Below, piece after piece: positions 1-6,614 of a stretch of 11,603 nucleotides of DNA. Every line of letters starts with the position of its first letter. Position 1 is the stretch's first letter. Both the position numbers and the translations under genes were made by a program. The notes beneath the pieces were generated by a model. That model was not told the origin of the DNA. It ran no database searches and worked only from the letters and a program-made list of their open reading frames with translations. This DNA comes from Gemmatimonadota bacterium. Its GTDB lineage: Bacteria > Gemmatimonadota > Gemmatimonadetes > Gemmatimonadales > Gemmatimonadaceae. The stretch spans positions 1 to 11,603 of the forward strand of contig QHUV01000097.1 of NCBI GenBank assembly GCA_003222065.1, read 5' to 3'.

Positions 1-1239
1 CTGTGCATCTTCCTCGAGCGATGCGACGTCGATGACATACACCGTGCGGTCCTGAAAGCTCCCGAATGGCAGGTCGCCGACGCCGCCATCGTCGGTGACG
101 AGGCCAGCGCAGCGCGTCGAAATGTTGGAGAGGCGGTTCCGCACCTTGCGAATGGTCGCGACGTGATGCGTCCGCCAGCTTTCATTGCCCCGCTGTTCCA
201 TGGCGACGAGCAGCTCGCGGAACCATCGCTCCAGGTCGGCGAATGAGCGCACGCGATAGCGTTTTCCGGGAAGCATCTGGTCGTCGACAAACTCGCGGTC
301 GACGATGCGTTCTCTGATGAAATCAATGAGCGCATCCGCCTTCGCGTCGACGTCGTCCTTGTTGAGAAGCACTTCGGCGTATTGGAGCACCTCGCGCAAT
401 CCCCACGTCAGTGGCGTCACGTTATGCAGTAGCGCCTCGTTGGATCGGAGCGTGTTGAGGGAGATGCCGTCGGACTTGTAGGGCGCGAAGTATTGCACGT
501 TCTCGAACGGCTCCGCCGGCACGCCGCATCGCTCGTACAGAGCGCGGTCGCGCTCGTCGATCTCACCCTGTTTGTCCAGAAAGCAGAGGTCGGGACCCTT
601 CACGTTGAAGCAGACGGCGGCGACCGATCCTTTCTGCTCGGGAAAGTGCGTGAAGATCGATGATATGAACCACTCGATCGCGCTCGTCTTCGTCGCGAGA
701 CCCGAGACGCCGGTAATGTTGAGATGCGCCGCTTCTGGGCCGATGAGGAATTCCGCGTCGAGGTAAATGGGCGCATCTGTGCCCCCGGCATGGTAGACGC
801 CGATCGGAATGCCCGTGCTCGCGCCGTCCGCCAAGTAGCCGTCCATGCGCAACGCGACCGCGACGTCGGCGTCGTCCGCAAGGAAGACGTCCCCCATCGG
901 CACGGGTTGCAGCGGCTCGTCAGGCAGTTGGCGCAATACCGCGGCCGTATAGAGCCGGATTTCGGCGCGTTCGGTGGACGCGAGTGATGCCGACGCCGGG
1001 CTGCCGTCATGTCCTAGCACGTCGTGCAGCGGCGACTGCAGATCCGAGTAGCTGAACCCCTCGACGACGACGCCGTACACGCGCGAGATCTGCCCATTGA
1101 TCGTGTACTTTCCCTCGACCCGAACGATGGTGCCGACACCGACGGGGGAGTCGAGGCCCGTCCAAAAGTGAAACTCGTGAGGCGTGTTCGGTCGGCGCTC
1201 GGTCGCAACGACCCGGCCGAGTGGAGCTGCTGTTGTCAT
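1..1239 (-). CDS. HerA-like (DUF87/COG0433) P-loop ATPase, C-terminus cut by window edge
   Basis: The open frame runs from ATG at 1239 to the left edge (413 codons, no stop). Residues about 33-63 and 110-150 read as a small beta-rich N-terminal barrel of the HAS-barrel kind. A FtsK/HerA-type ATPase core follows. The P-loop lies at residues 177-186 and reads GVSGLATKTS, a variant of GxxGxGKT with one extra residue and no glycine before the lysine. Residues 206-222 (VAAVCFNVKGPDLCFLD) match the strand that follows the P-loop helix in HerA proteins, and VYVIDVASLEE near 400 is the likely Walker B strand. Known HerA proteins are hexameric DNA translocases that work with NurA nuclease. Here the start overlaps the stop of the NurA-like gene by 4 nt (ATGA) and has no Shine-Dalgarno of its own, so coupled translation is likely. 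Its role in DNA end processing or defence is inferred. Confidence 0.8.
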   Translation of the reverse strand, partial: MTTAAPLGRVVATERRPNTPHEFHFWTGLDSPVGVGTIVRVEGKYTINGQISRVYGVVVEGFSYSDLQSPLHDVLGHDGSPASASLASTERAEIRLYTAAVLRQLPDEPLQPVPMGDVFLADDADVAVALRMDGYLADGASTGIPIGVYHAGGTDAPIYLDAEFLIGPEAAHLNITGVSGLATKTSAIEWFISSIFTHFPEQKGSVAAVCFNVKGPDLCFLDKQGEIDERDRALYERCGVPAEPFENVQYFAPYKSDGISLNTLRSNEALLHNVTPLTWGLREVLQYAEVLLNKDDVDAKADALIDFIRERIVDREFVDDQMLPGKRYRVRSFADLERWFRELLVAMEQRGNESWRTHHVATIRKVRNRLSNISTRCAGLVTDDGGVGDLPFGSFQDRTVYVIDVASLEEDAQ

Positions 1240-2231
1240 GTCACCGCACGGAGGAATTCTTCGCAGTCGCGAATGCCGTAGACCATCTTGTCCCACCGCG
1301 CGTCGGGCATCGCGAGGGGCGACGCTTCGGCAAGAATCCATCGTGAGATTTGATCGGCCCGTGGCCCGATCGAATCTCTGTCGATCGGCGACGGAGGCGC
1401 GATCTCGACACGCATCAGTCCCCACATCGGATCGTGGCCAACTGGGTCGCGTGCCCGCAGATACCAACTCGCAACGGGAACACGCTTCGGCGACGTCACG
1501 CGAAACACGCTCGACCGCTCCCCTCGACGAAGACCGAAAACCGTTCGCAGTGCATCACCGTCGGCATACAACGTTCGATGACTTTTCACGACGCCGACCG
1601 TACAGGCCGCGACGGCGACTTTCTCGCTGCCGCTGATGTTGCCGTCGATGAACAACGGCTCCTGCTCGTGCTGACACCAAAGCTCAGCGAGCTCACGCTC
1701 GGCCGTCTCGCGATCCTCCTGGATGCGGTGCACCGCCGTGTCGCGCAACGCGAATGGATGCGGCGCGGCATCGCCTGACATCGGTGTCGCGTCGACGACA
1801 TCGATGTCCAGCGACTGGAGCATGTCGCGGTGCTCCGGCATGAGCATGCCGAGGCACGCGTACAGCTTGCGCCGGACGATTGGGGGCTGCCATGTCGTTA
1901 GGCGGCGATTGCGACGAAGGCGCACGACAGCGGCGACCGTACCGTGTACGAGGGGAACGCCATCGACATACGCGATGACGTGGCTCGTCTGCGTTCCGTC
2001 GAGAAAGGCTGCGAACGCGACCACCGGATCGCCGAACACGCGTCTCGCCCGCATCGCGCTCTCCTCGATGACGTCCGCGCTGACCAGACGTGGCGGGCGC
2101 GTGTCCGGCGTCGCACGCTCCAGCGCCTGCTCACCCTCCGTGATGAGCGCGATCTCTGGCGCGAGAGCGCGCAGCTGCCGCTGCAGGGCGAGCAGGCCCT
2201 GATTCATGGCGGCGCGCAAGACGACAGTCAT
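1236..2231 (-). CDS. NurA-like nuclease
   Basis: A protein of about 331 residues. Counting from a possible GTG at 2243, acidic motifs typical of the NurA fold are visible: AFLDGTQ (Asp82), an acidic helix RETAERELAELW (about 179-190), PLFIDGNIS (Asp200), VGVVKSH (Lys220) and MRVEI (about 277-281). NurA enzymes are metal-dependent 5'-3' exonucleases and endonucleases that resect DNA ends together with HerA. The HerA-like gene starts inside the stop codon of this one, which strongly supports the pairing. The start is uncertain: ATG at 2231 is chosen, with GTG at 2243 and ATG at 2207 as alternatives. None has a clear Shine-Dalgarno. The methyltransferase gene ends about 50 nt upstream on the same strand. 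The family call rests on motif reading, not a database match, so a divergent relative is possible. Confidence 0.72.
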   Translation of the reverse strand: MTVVLRAAMNQGLLALQRQLRALAPEIALITEGEQALERATPDTRPPRLVSADVIEESAMRARRVFGDPVVAFAAFLDGTQTSHVIAYVDGVPLVHGTVAAVVRLRRNRRLTTWQPPIVRRKLYACLGMLMPEHRDMLQSLDIDVVDATPMSGDAAPHPFALRDTAVHRIQEDRETAERELAELWCQHEQEPLFIDGNISGSEKVAVAACTVGVVKSHRTLYADGDALRTVFGLRRGERSSVFRVTSPKRVPVASWYLRARDPVGHDPMWGLMRVEIAPPSPIDRDSIGPRADQISRWILAEASPLAMPDARWDKMVYGIRDCEEFLRAVT

Positions 2232-2282
2232 CCGAATGCACACTAAAGCTGCGTACTGTCGGAGGGAAGATCGAATGCGACG

Positions 2283-2915
2283 CTATTCGCGGACGACGCC
2301 GATCGCTACGCCGTCGTGCGTGGGCACGAGAATCGACAGGACCCGTGGATCGGTCGCCATCCGACGGTTGAACTCGCGCACGGCCGTCGTCTTCTCGTCG
2401 CGTTCGGCGTCGTCCAGGACGCGGCCACCCCAGAGGGTATTGTCCGCGATCAGCAAGCCGCCCGGCCGCAGGAGCCGCAGTGCCCACTCGAAGTAGTTGG
2501 GCATCGGCTCCTTGTCGGCGTCGAGGAAAACGGCGTCGAACTTCTCGCCATCGAGACTCGGCAGAATGTCCAGCGCTCGTCCGACGCGGATTTCGACGCG
2601 ATCCGCCAACCCCGCTCGCTGCACGTATCGGCGCGCGAATTCGGCGTGACGCTGTTCGATCTCGATCGAGAGGAGCTCACCGTCGTCCGGAAGCACGCGC
2701 GCCATCCAGATCGCCGAATAGCCGCCCAACGTTCCCACCTCGAGCACGCGCCGCGCTCGGATGGACATGAGCAGAACTTGCAAAAGTCTCCCTTCGTCGG
2801 CCGAGACGGCAATCGGCGGCAGCCCCGTGCGATCGGCCTCCTCCCTCAGCGCCGCGAGGAGCTCGTCCTCCGGAGCAAACAGGCCAGCGATGTAGTCGCC
2901 CGTCCTATCAGACAC
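2283..2915 (-). CDS. SAM-dependent O-methyltransferase, family 3 (caffeoyl-CoA/catechol type)
   Basis: A 210-residue class I methyltransferase, the usual size for bacterial members of this family. Motif I is VLEVGTLGGYSAIWMA at residues 57-72. The second acidic strand is LLSIEIE (81-87). The divalent-metal site is visible as LDADK (Asp132, Asp134, Lys135) and ADNT (Asp158, Asn159), followed by LWGGRV as in caffeoyl-CoA O-methyltransferases. Such enzymes transfer a methyl group from S-adenosylmethionine to catechol-like hydroxyls; the substrate here cannot be told. The start is GTG at 2915: it has AGGAG at 2921-2925 with a 5-nt spacer, and that Shine-Dalgarno overlaps the TAG stop of the upstream RAM-domain gene. 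The open frame extends further upstream to 3092, but that part overlaps the RAM gene and has no methyltransferase similarity. Cytoplasmic. Confidence 0.9.
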   Translation of the reverse strand: MSDRTGDYIAGLFAPEDELLAALREEADRTGLPPIAVSADEGRLLQVLLMSIRARRVLEVGTLGGYSAIWMARVLPDDGELLSIEIEQRHAEFARRYVQRAGLADRVEIRVGRALDILPSLDGEKFDAVFLDADKEPMPNYFEWALRLLRPGGLLIADNTLWGGRVLDDAERDEKTTAVREFNRRMATDPRVLSILVPTHDGVAIGVVRE

Positions 2916-2920
2916 GCATG

Positions 2921-2925
2921 CTCCT
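2921..2925 (-). promoter_or_regulatory. Shine-Dalgarno fixing the methyltransferase start
   Basis: AGGAG read on the minus strand, 5 nt before GTG at 2915. It shares bases with the TAG stop (2924-2926) of the preceding gene, so a ribosome terminating there is placed to restart on the methyltransferase. Confidence 0.75.
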
Positions 2926-3202
2926 ACTCGACGCCAATGTCCCACGCTTGCTGAAGGTCGTTTTTCGAGTATGCCCGGAATGCGGTGAGAGTCTGGGTCC
3001 GCTGAATGCCGGGCACCGTTGGAAAGATCTCCGTGATGACGTGCGCGATGTCGTCGTACTGCGGCACGCGCACGATGGCCACGAGGTCCCACTCGCCTGA
3101 TACGGAGTAGACCTCGGTCACGCCGTCGACACCCGCCAACATGTGCGCCGCCTTGGGAATCATCGGCGGCTCAACGCGAATCAAAACAATGGTCGTGATC
3201 AC
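2924..3202 (-). CDS. Stand-alone Lrp/AsnC ligand-binding (RAM) domain protein
   Basis: A 92-residue protein starting ITTIVLIRVEPPMIPKAA after the initiator. It consists only of the alpha/beta ligand-binding module of Lrp/AsnC regulators: two beta-alpha-beta halves with GVDGVTEVYSVSGEWDLVAI in the middle and TLTAFRAYS near the end. The N-terminal helix-turn-helix of full-length Lrp (about 150-160 residues) is absent. Stand-alone RAM proteins are a known group; they form dimers or larger rings, may bind amino acids, and some modulate DNA-binding partners. GTG at 3202 is chosen because the conserved first strand begins there and because the preceding gene stops 7 nt upstream. A longer reading to 3298 would overlap that gene. 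It sits second in the leftward operon, 8 nt before the methyltransferase. A regulatory role for its neighbours is inference. Confidence 0.82.
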   Translation of the reverse strand: MITTIVLIRVEPPMIPKAAHMLAGVDGVTEVYSVSGEWDLVAIVRVPQYDDIAHVITEIFPTVPGIQRTQTLTAFRAYSKNDLQQAWDIGVE

Positions 3203-3209
3203 GAAACGG

Positions 3210-3731
3210 TCAGAGCTCGTCGAGACGCGCCATGCCGTCGGGGAACGGTGGAACGTTGAGGAGCCAAACGCCGGCGATCTGGCTCTGGCGATCGACATCG
3301 AGCAGCAGGTCGCGGCCTACCCGCACCGTGCGTGCCTCACGAGTCTTTCCAAGCTTGAAGTGGATGACTCGCTCGCTGCTGTCCGCTTCCGCGACGAGCG
3401 GCGTGTCGACTTCCACGGCGGCGATGTCGGGCTGCGATCGTCGCGACGGCAGAATGACGCGTGCATCCTCGATCTGCATCGGCGGCGCGAGCGTCGGCAG
3501 CTTGCGCACGTCCGGCCAGACCGCGACTTCGACGCCATTGATGCGACCTTCGGCGACGTCGAGGATGATCCACGAGCCATCCTTTCCCTCGACCTCCACG
3601 GAGCCGCTCATCCCGTCGCCATTCCCGCGGGTCTTCAGTTGCGCCGACAGAATGTCGGTGTCCGCGTCCCACTTGTACTCCACCTCGGGAGGCGTGCCAT
3701 TCGCTGGCTCGAGCTGCACGGCGATGTTCAC
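3210..3731 (-). CDS. Protein with two DUF2283-like repeats, unknown function
   Basis: A 173-residue soluble protein with no signal peptide or membrane segment. Two similar modules are visible. The first, at about 17-74, runs from VEYKWDADTDILSAQLK to DVAEGRINGVEVAVWP. The second, at about 104-163, runs from AAVEVDTPLVAEADS through RVIHFKLGK to LLLDVDRQSQIAGVWLLN. Both follow the DUF2283 plan: a strand with Asp-x-Asp before a second strand, then an acidic hairpin with 'D...(D)G.I.GV.(I)'. The biochemical function of DUF2283 is unknown. GTG at 3731 is chosen because AAGGAG lies 8 nt upstream. A TTG at 3818 would add 29 residues but has no Shine-Dalgarno. It is the first gene of the leftward operon, ending 7 nt before the RAM-domain gene. 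The DUF2283 resemblance is my reading, and the second repeat is the weaker. Confidence 0.68.
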   Translation of the reverse strand: MNIAVQLEPANGTPPEVEYKWDADTDILSAQLKTRGNGDGMSGSVEVEGKDGSWIILDVAEGRINGVEVAVWPDVRKLPTLAPPMQIEDARVILPSRRSQPDIAAVEVDTPLVAEADSSERVIHFKLGKTREARTVRVGRDLLLDVDRQSQIAGVWLLNVPPFPDGMARLDEL

Positions 3732-3739
3732 GTTTGGCT

Positions 3740-3745
3740 CTCCTT
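3740..3745 (-). promoter_or_regulatory. Shine-Dalgarno AAGGAG deciding a GTG start
   Basis: AAGGAG on the minus strand with an 8-nt spacer to GTG at 3731. It is among the best ribosome binding sites in the window, and it argues for the short form of the DUF2283-like protein over the TTG start at 3818. Confidence 0.75.
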
Positions 3746-3825
3746 GTCGGTCGCGAATCTTGATGGTCTGAGTTGCGAGCGTGTCGTCCAAAACGAACGG
3801 ACCGTGTCTTTTTTCCAAACTCTGA

Positions 3826-3847
3826 CGCGACGCTTCGTTTCGTCGCG
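3826..3847. repeat. Perfect 7-bp inverted repeat in a divergent intergenic region
   Basis: CGCGACG (3826-3832) and CGTCGCG (3841-3847) are separated by 8 nt. The element lies between the leftward operon (start 3731) and the rightward peptidase gene (start 3986). There is no T-run on either side, so it does not look like an intrinsic terminator. It could be an operator or a 5'-UTR hairpin; in GC-rich DNA a chance repeat of this size is also possible. Confidence 0.35.
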
Positions 3848-3863
3848 AGCAGCAAATGCGATA

Positions 3864-3891
3864 TTCAAGTCCGGCGCGGCGGTGCTAAGAT
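3864..3891 (+). promoter_or_regulatory. Possible sigma70-type promoter for the M24 peptidase gene
   Basis: TTCAAG (3864-3869), a 16-nt spacer and TAAGAT (3886-3891). The -10 matches the consensus at four of six positions; the -35 is poor. It lies about 95 nt before the ATG at 3986, in the AT-richer part of the divergent spacer. No convincing counterpart was found for the minus-strand operon. Confidence 0.33.
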
Positions 3892-3985
3892 ACAGCCCAC
3901 GGTCTCACCCGCTAGCTGCACGTTCGCGCATCGCGCTCGCTCTCGTCCATAGTCCGTCGTCTCACCCGTCAAATCGGACGTTGCC

Positions 3986-5251
3986 ATGGATCGCCGATCG
4001 TTCATGTCGTCAGTCTCGGTGCTCGGTGTGGGGGCAGCCGTGACGCATTCGGACCGTCTTGTCATCGGAGAGGAGCTCACTGCGGCGACGCCGCGGGTGC
4101 CGACGTCGCCGCGGACGAACATTGCCGTCAAGTCGCGCTACGCACCGATCGCGCCCTTCGACACGGACGTGTATGCGCGGCGACTGGAGCGAGCGCGGCA
4201 AGTCACGCGCGATGCGGGTGCGACGACACTCCTTGCGACAAGCGGCGCGACGAACTTCAGGTATCTCGTCGGCAGCAACTACGGGCGGAGTGAGCGGCTC
4301 ATTGCTCTTTTGGTACCGGTCGATGGTGCGCCGCTGCTCATCGCGCCTTCGTTCGAGGTAGAGCGAGTGCGGCGCGGCTCTCGTATTGACGCGCCAGTTC
4401 GCGGATGGGAGGAACAGGCCGACCCTTTCGCGCTCGTGCGCGACGCCATGCGGGAAACTGGTGGAGCGACCGCCATCCTCGTCGAGCCGAAGACCGATTA
4501 CTGGACGGCGATGGCGGTATCACGCGCGCTCCCTGATGCCAAGCTTGTCGACGGCACCGCTGCCTTCGAGCAGCTCCGACTCGTCAAGTCGCCCGAGGAG
4601 ATTCTGCGCATGCGCCGTGCGATCGAGATCACCGAGGACGCCATCGCGACCACGTTCGACCGGCTGGAGCCGGGAATGCGTGATCGAGACGTCGCGAAGA
4701 TCGTTGCCGAGGAGCATGCCAAGCGAGGGATAGAGGGTGGCGGCCTGGTGCAGTTTGCCGCGCAGTCGGCGCTGCCTCACGGCGGGACAATTGGGACGAA
4801 GCTCGCTCCGCAAATGATCGTGCTCATTGACGCGGGCGGCGAATTCCAGGGCTATACATCTGACATAACGCGGACGCGGTGGTTCGGCGACGCGCCTCCC
4901 GCGCGCTTTCGCGAGGTGTACAACCTCGTTCACGCCGCGCAAGACGCGGCGATGGCGCGCGTACGTCCCGGCGTGCCGGCGCAAGAGATCGATCGAGCCG
5001 CTCGCGCCGTGATCACCAAGGGTGGATACGGGCAATACTTCACGCACCGGTTAGGCCATGGGATGGGTATGGACGGCCACGAGCCGACCTGGATGGTCGA
5101 GGGAAACACGAAGCCGCTCGCGCCCGGGTATGTCTTTTCGGTCGAGCCGGGCATCTACATGCCCGGCCTCTGGGGCGTGCGGATCGAGGATGATTTCATG
5201 TGTACCGAAAGCGGCGGCGAGCTCCTCTCCCGCCGCGCGCCGACGGTGTAG
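3986..5251 (+). CDS. M24 family Xaa-Pro aminopeptidase/dipeptidase with Tat-type leader
   Basis: 421 residues. The N-terminus MDRRSFMSSVSVLGVGAAV has a twin-arginine (RRSFM) followed by a short hydrophobic stretch, suggesting Tat export, although no clean AxA cleavage site is visible. Residues about 62-190 form the creatinase-like N-domain and about 205-415 the pita-bread peptidase domain. All five metal ligands of the M24 family are present: Asp282 and Asp293 in DAGGEFQGYTSDITRT, His358 in HRLGHGMG, Glu387 in SVEPGIY and Glu401 in GVRIEDD. His365 in DGHE matches the second conserved active-site histidine. It should hydrolyse peptides with proline at the second position, using two Mn or similar ions, after export to the periplasm. 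The ATG at 3986 is the only start that keeps the RR leader; its ribosome site is weak. The stop lies 3 bp from the stop of the convergent aminotransferase. Confidence 0.9.
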   Translation: MDRRSFMSSVSVLGVGAAVTHSDRLVIGEELTAATPRVPTSPRTNIAVKSRYAPIAPFDTDVYARRLERARQVTRDAGATTLLATSGATNFRYLVGSNYGRSERLIALLVPVDGAPLLIAPSFEVERVRRGSRIDAPVRGWEEQADPFALVRDAMRETGGATAILVEPKTDYWTAMAVSRALPDAKLVDGTAAFEQLRLVKSPEEILRMRRAIEITEDAIATTFDRLEPGMRDRDVAKIVAEEHAKRGIEGGGLVQFAAQSALPHGGTIGTKLAPQMIVLIDAGGEFQGYTSDITRTRWFGDAPPARFREVYNLVHAAQDAAMARVRPGVPAQEIDRAARAVITKGGYGQYFTHRLGHGMGMDGHEPTWMVEGNTKPLAPGYVFSVEPGIYMPGLWGVRIEDDFMCTESGGELLSRRAPTV

Positions 5252-5254
5252 ATG

Positions 5255-6454
5255 TCATGATGACATTAGAAGTTCAATAACTCGCCGCACGCCCTCAACC
5301 ACATCCTCCATCGGCGCCGCGTAGGAGATGCGAATCCACTCGGGCGTGTGAAACGCGGCCCCCGGTACAACGGCGACGTCGCGCGTCTCCAGCAACTCGC
5401 GTGCGAACGTCGTGCCTGACTCGGCATCATTGTCGCGCTGCGGAATGCGGATGAAAAGATAGAACGCGCCGCGCGGCTCGACGAAATCGGCCTTTACCTC
5501 GCGTAGCATCGACACGGCGACGTCACGACGGCGACGGAATTCCCCGACCATCGCGGCGATTGCGGCGTCGGCTTGATCGCGCGCGGTGAGCGCGCAAAGC
5601 GCCGCGTGCTGCGATACAGCGCTCGCGTTCGACGTCGTGTGCGATTGCAAGGCGCAGATCGCGCGCGCGACCGCCAGCGGGGCGATGGACCAGCCGATCC
5701 GCCAGCCGGTCATCGCGTAGGCTTTGGCGACGCCATCTACCACGATGAGTCGCTCGCCGAGCGCTGCGTCGCCGCTCGCGGCATCGAGGAGCGACGGCGC
5801 TGGCGCGGCGTAACTGATCTCGCGGTAGATCTCGTCGCTGATCACCCACCACCCGCACCGCGCGGCAAGGCTGAGAATCTCGCGCAGCTCGTCGAGATCG
5901 TAGACGGCTCCCGTCGGATTGGTCGGCGAGTTCAGGATCACACCGCGCGTGCGTGGCGTCGCTGCCCCCTCGAGATCCCGCGCCGTCGCCTTGAGCGAAT
6001 GCTCACGCGAACCACGAACGATCACGGCGCGCGCGCGCGCGAGCGTGAGTATCTGATAGTAGCTCGTCCACGCCGGCGTCGGGACGAGGACCTCATCACC
6101 CTCGCCGAAGAGAACGAAGCAGCTGTTGAACAGCGCTTGCTTGCTCCCGGTAGAAACCACGACCTGGTCGGGCAACACGTCGTTGATTTTCAGGTGCGCG
6201 CTCGCGCGCCCGGCAATGGTCTCACGCAGCGGCAAGATTCCTTCGACAAGCGTGTATCGAGTCGCGCCCGCATCGAGCGCACGCTTCGCGCCCTCGCGGA
6301 TGAAGGTGGGCGTCGGGAAATCGGGCTCGCCCGCGCCGAGGTCGATGACCGCGCGGCCGGCGGCGCGGAGTGACTTCGCGCGCGCCGAAACCGCGATCGT
6401 CGCGGACTCTGTGAGCTCGATTACGTTGGCGGATGGTGCGTAGCGAGCGGACAT
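5255..6454 (-). CDS. Class I/II PLP-dependent aminotransferase (aspartate aminotransferase-like)
   Basis: 399 residues, full length for fold type I aminotransferases of the AspAT subgroup. Visible landmarks are GAGEPDFPTP (40-49), the cofactor-phosphate loop STGSKQAL (101-108), NSPTNPTG (Asn179 contacts the ring), SDEIY (Asp207 and Tyr210), the Schiff-base lysine Lys244 in DGVAKAYAMTGWRIGW, and Arg375 in EWIRISYA, which binds the substrate carboxylate. It should transfer amino groups between an amino acid and 2-oxoglutarate or oxaloacetate. The exact substrate (aspartate, aromatic or other) cannot be fixed from the sequence. The start at ATG 6454 keeps the normal N-terminus; no Shine-Dalgarno lies upstream, so a leaderless or weakly initiated message is possible. 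It is divergent from the DEAD-like gene and convergent with the M24 peptidase. Confidence 0.92.
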   Translation of the reverse strand: MSARYAPSANVIELTESATIAVSARAKSLRAAGRAVIDLGAGEPDFPTPTFIREGAKRALDAGATRYTLVEGILPLRETIAGRASAHLKINDVLPDQVVVSTGSKQALFNSCFVLFGEGDEVLVPTPAWTSYYQILTLARARAVIVRGSREHSLKATARDLEGAATPRTRGVILNSPTNPTGAVYDLDELREILSLAARCGWWVISDEIYREISYAAPAPSLLDAASGDAALGERLIVVDGVAKAYAMTGWRIGWSIAPLAVARAICALQSHTTSNASAVSQHAALCALTARDQADAAIAAMVGEFRRRRDVAVSMLREVKADFVEPRGAFYLFIRIPQRDNDAESGTTFARELLETRDVAVVPGAAFHTPEWIRISYAAPMEDVVEGVRRVIELLMSS

Positions 6455-6504
6455 CGTGGGTGAAAAGGGCGAAGGGCGCGGTCGTTGCGGAATCTCGCAC
6501 CGAT

Positions 6505-6533
6505 TTGGTCGGTCTTCCGGGGACTGCTATACT
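6505..6533 (+). promoter_or_regulatory. Sigma70-type promoter for the DEAD-like gene and tdk
   Basis: TTGGTC (6505-6510), a 17-nt spacer and TATACT (6528-6533). The spacer is ideal and the -10 matches at five of six positions. Transcription would start near 6540, about 75 nt before the GTG at 6615. No terminator is seen between this gene and tdk, so both are probably on one transcript. Confidence 0.7.
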
Positions 6534-6614
6534 TGTCGGCCCGGCAATACTAGGGACCGGCAAGTCGGTGTGCCACGTCGCGCGCATCGCGGCCAGAGCG
6601 AAGTAGAGGGCGCA

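Noticed and set aside
1014..1281. Small frames on both strands near the start of the HerA-like gene
   Set aside because: They overlap the continuous 413-codon minus-strand ATPase frame, which has recognisable motifs.
1350..2246. Several long plus-strand open frames opposite the NurA-like gene
   Set aside because: They are rich in Arg, Ser and His with no recognisable motif, and mirror the codon structure of the real minus-strand gene, as expected in GC-rich DNA.
2316..2954. A 212-residue plus-strand open frame opposite the O-methyltransferase
   Set aside because: The minus strand carries a full methyltransferase with its metal site; the plus-strand frame has no domain and no ribosome binding site.
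3141..4043. A 300-residue plus-strand open frame across the RAM and DUF2283-like genes
   Set aside because: It runs antisense to two well-supported genes and into the start of the peptidase; composition is that of a shadow frame.
5573..6373. A 266-residue plus-strand open frame opposite the aminotransferase
   Set aside because: Arg-rich antisense shadow of a gene whose catalytic residues are all present.
6540..6614. Riboswitch in the leader of the DEAD-like gene
   Set aside because: The leader is only about 75 nt; short complementary stretches exist but I recognise no known riboswitch consensus.
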